A stretch of 20,400 nt of DNA from CAKAHY01 sp041848045 (GTDB lineage Bacteria > Bacillota > Clostridia > Lachnospirales > Lachnospiraceae): positions 1 through 20,400 of the forward strand of contig JBGZHY010000079.1 in the NCBI GenBank assembly GCA_041848045.1. Reading direction: 5' to 3'. The notes under the pieces were generated by a model. It saw nothing but the letters and a program-made list of their open reading frames with translations. It did no database searches and was not told the origin of the DNA. A program made the position numbers and the translations under genes. Position 1 is the first letter of the stretch. Each line of letters starts with the position of its first letter. Below, piece by piece: positions 15,463 through 20,400 of this stretch.

Positions 15463-17265
15463 ATGGCAGAGTCAATGAGGGGCTTGAAAAGAAGCCACCG
15501 CTGCAAAGAGGTGCTGCAGGCGCAGTTGGGTAGCGAAGTCTGTGTAATGGGCTGGGTACAGAAAGCCAGAAATAAGGGCGGACTGATTTTTGTGGATTTG
15601 CGTGACAGAAGCGGCTTGCTGCAGGTGATATTTGAAGAGGACAAATGCGGCAGCGAAAGCTTTGCAAAGGCGGAGAAACTGCGGGCGGAGTTTTGCATTG
15701 CCGTAAAGGGGCAAATCGAAAAAAGAGGCGGGGCGGCAAATGAAAGCCTTGCCACCGGTAATATTGAGGTAATTGCAAAGGAGCTGCGTATTTTATCCGA
15801 AGCGGAAACACCGCCTTTTCCGATTGAGGAAAACAGCAAAACAAAGGAGGAGTTGCGTTTAAAGTACAGATATTTGGACTTGCGCAGACCCGATATACAA
15901 AGGAATATTATGCTGCGCTCCCAAGTGGCGACCCTGACCAGAACCTTCCTTGCGGAAAACGGCTTTTTGGAGATTGAAACGCCGACCCTGATTAAAAGCT
16001 CTCCGGAAGGGGCGAGAGATTATCTGGTACCGAGTCGTGTACATCCGGGGTCTTTCTATGCCTTGCCGCAGTCCCCGCAGCTTTTTAAGCAGCTTTTGAT
16101 GTGCTCCGGCTATGACCGCTATTTCCAGCTTGCACGCTGTTACAGAGATGAGGATTTGCGGGCGGACAGGCAGCCGGAATTTACCCAGATTGACATGGAA
16201 TTGAGCTTTGTGGATGTGGAGGACGTACTGGAGGTCAACGAAAGGCTGATGCAGAGATTGTTTAAGGATATTCTGCAGGTGGATATTCCTCTTCCGATGC
16301 CTCGTATGACGTGGCAGGAGGCCATGGATCGCTATGGAAGCGACAAGCCGGATATACGTTTCGATATGGAGCTTAAAGATCTGAGCGGACTTCTTGCGAA
16401 TACGGAATTTGCAGTATTTCGTTCCGCCCTTGTCGAAGGCGGCAGCGTCAGAGCCATCAATGTCAAGGGACAGGCGGCTATGCCGAGGAAAAAGATAGAC
16501 GCCCTTACGGCTTTTGCAAAGGATTACGGTGCAAAAGGGCTTGCCTATCTGGCGCTGGAAGAGGATGGGAGCATCAAGTCCTCCTTTGCCAAGTTCCTGA
16601 AAGAGGAAGAAGTACAGGCGATAATTACCGCTATGGGGGCGGAAGCGGGAGATTTGCTTTTGTTTGCGGCGGATAAGACCAAGGTGGTATGGGCGGTGCT
16701 GGGAGCGCTGCGTCTGCATCTGGCGGAGAACCTCGGTTTATTGCGTAAGGATGAGTTTAAGTTCCTCTGGATAACGGAGTTTCCGCTGTTTGAGTATTCC
16801 GAAGAGGACGGCAGATACTATGCCGTACACCATCCTTTTACCAGTCCGATGGACGAGGATTATGCCTATATTGAAAGCGATCCTGCAAGGGTACGTGCCA
16901 AGGCCTACGATATTGTGCTCAACGGTACGGAATTGGGCGGCGGTTCCGTGCGTATCCATCAGCATGAGGTACAGTCCAAGATGTTTGAGGTACTGGGACT
17001 TTCCAAAGAAGTGGCGCAGGAGCGCTTCGGATATCTTCTGGAAGCCTTTAAATACGGAGTGCCGCCTCATGCGGGACTTGCCTATGGTCTGGACAGGGTG
17101 GTCATGTTGATGGTCGGAGCAGATTCCATTCGTGACGTCATTGCCTTCCCGAAGGTAAAGGATGCTTCCGATTTGATGATTAACGCACCGGACACCGTAG
17201 ATCGGGAGCAGCTGGAAGAGCTCTATATTTCCCTTGTCAAACCGGCGCAGGGAGAAGGCAAATAA
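15463..17265 (+). CDS. aspS: Aspartyl-tRNA synthetase (bacterial type)
   Basis: Class II synthetase that charges tRNA-Asp, and in some bacteria also tRNA-Asn for later amidation. The 600 residues follow the bacterial layout. An N-terminal OB-fold anticodon domain comes first (GWVQKARNKGGLIFVDLRDR, 30-49). It is followed by the catalytic core with motif 2 (FQLARCYRDEDLRADRQPEF from 221), a bacterial GAD insertion (about 300-410), the GTELGGGSVRIH loop, and motif 3 GLAYGLDRV at 538-546 (R545). The anticodon domain has N37-K38 at the position where discriminating and non-discriminating enzymes often differ (Leu or His). It therefore cannot be classified by that rule. TAAGGAGAG ahead of ATG 15463 is the ribosome binding site. 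It is the last gene before a hairpin terminator. Confidence 0.97.
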   Translation: MAESMRGLKRSHRCKEVLQAQLGSEVCVMGWVQKARNKGGLIFVDLRDRSGLLQVIFEEDKCGSESFAKAEKLRAEFCIAVKGQIEKRGGAANESLATGNIEVIAKELRILSEAETPPFPIEENSKTKEELRLKYRYLDLRRPDIQRNIMLRSQVATLTRTFLAENGFLEIETPTLIKSSPEGARDYLVPSRVHPGSFYALPQSPQLFKQLLMCSGYDRYFQLARCYRDEDLRADRQPEFTQIDMELSFVDVEDVLEVNERLMQRLFKDILQVDIPLPMPRMTWQEAMDRYGSDKPDIRFDMELKDLSGLLANTEFAVFRSALVEGGSVRAINVKGQAAMPRKKIDALTAFAKDYGAKGLAYLALEEDGSIKSSFAKFLKEEEVQAIITAMGAEAGDLLLFAADKTKVVWAVLGALRLHLAENLGLLRKDEFKFLWITEFPLFEYSEEDGRYYAVHHPFTSPMDEDYAYIESDPARVRAKAYDIVLNGTELGGGSVRIHQHEVQSKMFEVLGLSKEVAQERFGYLLEAFKYGVPPHAGLAYGLDRVVMLMVGADSIRDVIAFPKVKDASDLMINAPDTVDREQLEELYISLVKPAQGEGK

Positions 17266-17295
17266 ATAAAATGAAATAAGTGTGAAAAATATAGA

Positions 17296-17350
17296 AAAAC
17301 CCTTTTCTTTTTGTTAAGATGCAAGTAACGAAAGAAAGGGGTTTTGCTTT
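17296..17350 (+). terminator. Probable intrinsic terminator after aspS
   Basis: Arms 17296-17310 (AAAACCCTTTTCTTT) and 17331-17345 (AAAGAAAGGGGTTTT) pair over 15 positions with one G-U, around a 20-base loop. The GGGG is followed by TTTTGCTTT, an interrupted U-tract. It stands 30 bases after the aspS stop and would separate the rel operon from the two-component genes. The loop is larger than usual, so termination may be incomplete. Confidence 0.65.
17312..17320 (+). promoter_or_regulatory. Possible weak extended -10 promoter for the two-component genes
   Basis: TGTTAAGAT is an extended -10 match (TG, one base, TAAGAT at 17315-17320) inside the terminator loop. No convincing -35 lies 16-18 bases upstream. 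It is the best candidate seen in this 124-base gap; otherwise the genes would depend on read-through from aspS. Confidence 0.25.
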
Positions 17351-17389
17351 GTCAAAATCCGATGTGAAATACAGATAGGAGAGTTACAA

Positions 17390-18067
17390 ATGGAAGCTGT
17401 GAAAATATTGGTTGTGGATGATGAAGCCAGAATGCGCAAGCTGGTGAGGGATTTCTTGTCCGTGAAAGGCTATCAGGTAATAGAGGCGGCGGACGGTGAG
17501 GAGGCCATAGAAGTGTTTATGGCAAACAAGGACATTAAGCTGATTCTCCTGGATGTGATGATGCCGAAGGCGGACGGTTTTGAAACCTTGCGCTATATAC
17601 GGGAATATTCGGATGTGCCGGTGGTCATGCTGACGGCAAGGGCGGAGGAAAGGGACGAGCTTCAAGGCTTTAAGCTGGGGGTGGATGAGTACATCACCAA
17701 GCCCTTCAGTCCCAAGATTTTGGTGGCTCGGGTGGAGGCCATTCTGCGCAGAAGCTTCGGAACGGAGGAGGAGCGTCTGAGTGCCGGCGGTATTGTCATT
17801 GATAAGATGGCGCACAGCGTCAGCATTGACGGCAAGGAAGTGGACTTAAGCTATAAGGAGTTTGAACTTTTAACCTATTTTGTGGAGAATAAAGGTATTG
17901 CCCTGTCCAGAGAGAAGATTTTGAACCATGTATGGAATTATGATTATTTCGGAGATGCCAGAACCATTGATACCCATGTAAAGAAGCTGCGTGCCAAGAT
18001 GGGGGATAAGGGGGAGTGCATCAAGACGATATGGGGCATGGGCTATAAATTTGAGGTTGAAGCATGA
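17390..18067 (+). CDS. OmpR/PhoB-family response regulator
   Basis: A 225-residue transcription factor activated by phosphorylation. The receiver domain (about 4-120) has the acidic pair D10-D11, the phospho-acceptor D55 in LILLDVMMPK, T82 in MLTARAEE, and K104 in YITKPFSP, the complete set for phosphorylation. The C-terminal winged-helix DNA-binding domain (about 130-225) contains LSYKEFELLTYFVENKG and RTIDTHVKKLRAKMG, typical of the OmpR class. TAGGAGAG at 17376-17383 precedes the ATG. Its end overlaps the sensor kinase by 4 bases. The regulon cannot be deduced here; no repeated operator was recognised convincingly upstream of this gene or metF. Confidence 0.96.
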   Translation: MEAVKILVVDDEARMRKLVRDFLSVKGYQVIEAADGEEAIEVFMANKDIKLILLDVMMPKADGFETLRYIREYSDVPVVMLTARAEERDELQGFKLGVDEYITKPFSPKILVARVEAILRRSFGTEEERLSAGGIVIDKMAHSVSIDGKEVDLSYKEFELLTYFVENKGIALSREKILNHVWNYDYFGDARTIDTHVKKLRAKMGDKGECIKTIWGMGYKFEVEA

Positions 18068-19527
18068 AGCTCTCGCTGCGAAAAAAACTGATGATTCTGC
18101 TCTTTTCCATGATTGCTTTCATTACTCTTGCGCTTGCTGTGCTCAACAACTATGCCCTGGAATTTTATTATCGGGACAGAAAGCAGGCGGAGCTGCGTAA
18201 AGCCTACGAAAGAATGGACGGGCTGATACAGGAGGGTAAAAAAGAAGAACTGAGCGGTCTTTTGGAGGAGTATTCCTATAAATATAATATTACCGTGGTG
18301 CTGGTGGATTCTCTGACCTCTCAGGCCATTGTTTCCAATGAAAGAGATGGGGAGTATCTGTTAAAGCGGGCACAGGATATCTTGTTCAATAAGGATGAAA
18401 GCAGCTACCGGGTGCTGGAAAAGAATGACAATTATCAGATTGTTTTGCATCATGTCAGCAGCATGAACCGCTCCTTTATTGAACTGTTAGGTTATGCCGG
18501 AGATAACCAGACTATGGTTCTGATGTCCGGTTCTGTGGAAAATTTGAAAGAAAGCGTGGCGCTGTCCAACCGTTTTCTGGCTTATATTGCCGCCGTCGCC
18601 CTGTGTATTGCCTTTCTGCTTTGCATATATATGAGTCTGATGATTACCAAGCCGATTAAAAAACTTGCGGCAATATCCGAAAAAATGGGTGATTTTGATT
18701 TTGATGTGCGCTATGACGGAAAAAACAATGATGAAATCGGCGTGCTGGGCAACAATATGAACCGGCTTTCCGGCAGCTTGAAAAAGGCTTTCGAGGAACT
18801 CAAGCTTGCCAATGCAAAGCTGCAGGAGGATATCCAAAAGAAGGAAGAAATTGATAAAATGCGTCGGGATTTCGTCGCCAATGTCAGCCACGAACTGAAG
18901 ACGCCGATTGCTCTCATCCAGGGCTATGCGGAAGGCTTGAATGAGGGGCTGTGTGAGGATGAGGAGAGCAGGCGCTACTATACGGAAGTCATTATTGACG
19001 AGGCCAATAAAATGAACGTGATGGTGCGCCAGCTTTTAAGCCTTTCGGCACTGGAGTCGGGTATGCAGACTTTGGATCTTGCGGATTTTGACATCAGTGA
19101 GCTGGTTGAAGGGGTGCTTTCCACAACGGGAATTTTGCTGGCGGATAAGCAGGTGGAGCTGGTATATCGTAAAAAAGCTGCCATGGTCAGAGGAGATGAA
19201 TTTAAAATAGAGGAACTGTTGACCAATTATATCAGCAATGCCATGCATCATGTTTCGGAAAACGGAAGAATAGTGATTGACACCGAGGATAAAACGGATA
19301 AGATAAGGGTAAAGGTTTTTAACACCGGAAAAAGGATACCGGAAGAAGACCTTGCAAACCTGTGGGAAAAATTTTATAAAGTCGATAAGGCACATTCCAG
19401 AACTTACGGCGGAACGGGCATCGGTCTGTCCATTGTCAAAGCCATTGCGGAAGCGCATGGAAATGAATGTGGCGTGTATAATGTGGAGGACGGCGTAGAA
19501 TTTTGGTTTGATATAGACAAAGCATAG
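18064..19527 (+). CDS. HAMP-containing sensor histidine kinase
   Basis: A 487-residue membrane kinase, cognate to the regulator it overlaps. The first membrane helix is at about 9-31 and the second at about 172-194, enclosing an extracytoplasmic sensor region of about 140 residues with no recognised ligand motif. A HAMP domain follows (about 195-247, TKPIKKLAAISEKM). The HisKA domain has phospho-acceptor H276 in VANVSHELKTP. In the ATPase domain the N box contains N392 (LLTNYISNAMHHV), and the G box is GGTGIGLSIVKA at 449-460. All catalytic boxes are intact, so it should be active. An uncleaved N-terminal helix rather than a signal peptide is likely. The stimulus is unknown; a position before metF does not by itself imply a methionine or folate signal. 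Confidence 0.95.
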   Translation: MKLSLRKKLMILLFSMIAFITLALAVLNNYALEFYYRDRKQAELRKAYERMDGLIQEGKKEELSGLLEEYSYKYNITVVLVDSLTSQAIVSNERDGEYLLKRAQDILFNKDESSYRVLEKNDNYQIVLHHVSSMNRSFIELLGYAGDNQTMVLMSGSVENLKESVALSNRFLAYIAAVALCIAFLLCIYMSLMITKPIKKLAAISEKMGDFDFDVRYDGKNNDEIGVLGNNMNRLSGSLKKAFEELKLANAKLQEDIQKKEEIDKMRRDFVANVSHELKTPIALIQGYAEGLNEGLCEDEESRRYYTEVIIDEANKMNVMVRQLLSLSALESGMQTLDLADFDISELVEGVLSTTGILLADKQVELVYRKKAAMVRGDEFKIEELLTNYISNAMHHVSENGRIVIDTEDKTDKIRVKVFNTGKRIPEEDLANLWEKFYKVDKAHSRTYGGTGIGLSIVKAIAEAHGNECGVYNVEDGVEFWFDIDKA

Positions 19528-19540
19528 AAAGGTTCAAGAT

Positions 19541-20400
19541 ATGAGCAAGAAACAGACATTTTCATTTGAGGTATTTCCGCCGAACACTTCTGTCAGCACG
19601 CAGAAGCTGTATGAGGCGCTGGGGGAGATGAAAGGCTTGGAGCCGGATTATATCAGTGTGACCTGCAGCAACAACCCGGACAATATTAAGGAGCTGACCG
19701 TAAGGGTGAGCGAATATATCAAAAAGGAGCTGGGGCTGCCCTGTATTGCCCACCTGCCTGCCATGTATATCTCCAAGGAACAGGTGCTGTCCGTTATGGA
19801 TGAGCTCAAAACGATGGGAATTGACGGTTTATTGGCTTTGCGGGGAGATATCTATCCGGATAAAACACCGGTGGGGGATTTTCGCTATGCTTCCGATTTG
19901 ATCAGCTTCATTAGAGAGAAGGACGGGGAGATTCCGATTTTTGGCGCCTGCTATCCGGAGGTTCATCCGGATTCCCGAAACAGGGTGGAGGATATTCAAC
20001 ACTTAAAGAAAAAGGTGGATGCCGGCTGTGGAGAGCTGATTACTCAACTGTTTTTTGATAATGAAATTTTTTACCATTTTCAGGAAAGCTGTACTTTGGC
20101 AGGGATAGATAAGCCGATTGTGGCGGGCATTATGCCGATTATCAATCGGGCGCAGGCTTTGCGTCTGATTGAAACAACCAAGGCGAAGTTGCCGAGAAAA
20201 TTCACTGCCATTTTGGATAAGTACGAGCATTCTAAAGAGGCGCTGCGGGATGCGGGTATTGCCTATGCCGTAGATCAGATTGTGGATCTGGTGACCAATG
20301 ATGTGGCGGGGATACACTTATATACGATGAATAACGCACAGACCGCCAGGGATGTTTATCGGGCGGTGGCAAGCTTATTCGGGAAAAAGACGGCACAGGA
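19541..20400 (+). CDS. metF: 5,10-methylenetetrahydrofolate reductase (3' end outside window)
   Basis: A flavoprotein that reduces methylene-tetrahydrofolate to methyl-tetrahydrofolate for methionine synthesis or, in acetogens, the Wood-Ljungdahl pathway. 286 codons are visible with no stop before the edge, close to the family's usual 290. The start MSKKQTFSFEVFPP carries the catalytic glutamate E10 (E. coli E28). Other flavin and folate contacts are T41, H71 (IAHLP), RGD at 101-103, ACYPEVHPD at 136-144 and QLFFD at 169-173, and the tail AGIHLYTMNN is typical. The loop after T41 reads TCSNNPDN where most relatives have TYGAGG, a visible deviation. AAAGG at 19528-19532, eight bases before the ATG, is the ribosome binding site. 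The gene lies 13 bases after the kinase stop, so the three genes are probably one transcript. Confidence 0.93.
   Translation, partial: MSKKQTFSFEVFPPNTSVSTQKLYEALGEMKGLEPDYISVTCSNNPDNIKELTVRVSEYIKKELGLPCIAHLPAMYISKEQVLSVMDELKTMGIDGLLALRGDIYPDKTPVGDFRYASDLISFIREKDGEIPIFGACYPEVHPDSRNRVEDIQHLKKKVDAGCGELITQLFFDNEIFYHFQESCTLAGIDKPIVAGIMPIINRAQALRLIETTKAKLPRKFTAILDKYEHSKEALRDAGIAYAVDQIVDLVTNDVAGIHLYTMNNAQTARDVYRAVASLFGKKTAQ

Noticed and set aside
17313..17328. GTTAA and AGTAA 11 bases apart, reminiscent of OmpR-family direct repeats
   Set aside because: The half-sites share too few bases to be told from chance, and they overlap the terminator loop.

Overview
The window looks like a chromosomal segment of an anaerobic, low-to-mid GC member of the Clostridia, most likely a Lachnospiraceae relative. 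This rests on gene content: an oxygen-sensitive double-cubane-type reductase pair, a bifunctional Rel, HemZ, a HisRS of the 'KPVTGMKDILP' type, and a clostridial-type MetF. Strong purine-rich ribosome binding sites and tightly packed genes fit as well. Every gene that can be supported is on the + strand. No tRNA, rRNA, CRISPR array, insertion sequence or phage gene was seen, and no gene-free stretch exceeds about 125 bases.

Left part (1-7674), accessory. The window opens inside jetC, the SMC-like ATPase of a Wadjet anti-plasmid defence system. jetD, the Toprim-type nuclease subunit, follows with a 20-bp overlap; jetA and jetB are expected just upstream, outside the window. A DJ-1/PfpI-family gene, probably starting at TTG, follows 26 bases later. 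Next come three genes of unknown function: a small membrane-anchored protein, a DUF2971-domain protein, and a polytopic membrane protein whose start overlaps the stop of the DUF2971 gene. These three are the least understood part of the window.

Middle (7675-9723). A perfect 18-bp inverted repeat and an extended -10 promoter precede a two-gene unit. It encodes an ASKHA-type ATPase activator and a single-subunit 2-hydroxyacyl-CoA-dehydratase-family protein with 14 cysteines. The arrangement matches the double-cubane-cluster reductase systems (E. coli YjiL/YjiM type).

Core operon (9756-17345). A near-consensus promoter drives rel, an MBL-fold hydrolase, hemZ, hisS and aspS, ending at a hairpin terminator. 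The order is the conserved clostridial one, but no dtd lies between rel and the hydrolase. No T-box leader precedes either synthetase gene, so tRNA charging is co-expressed with the enzyme that senses uncharged tRNA.

Right part (17390-20400). An OmpR-family response regulator and its HAMP-containing sensor kinase overlap by 4 bases. metF follows 13 bases later and runs off the right edge nearly complete. No target of the two-component system can be named from the sequence.
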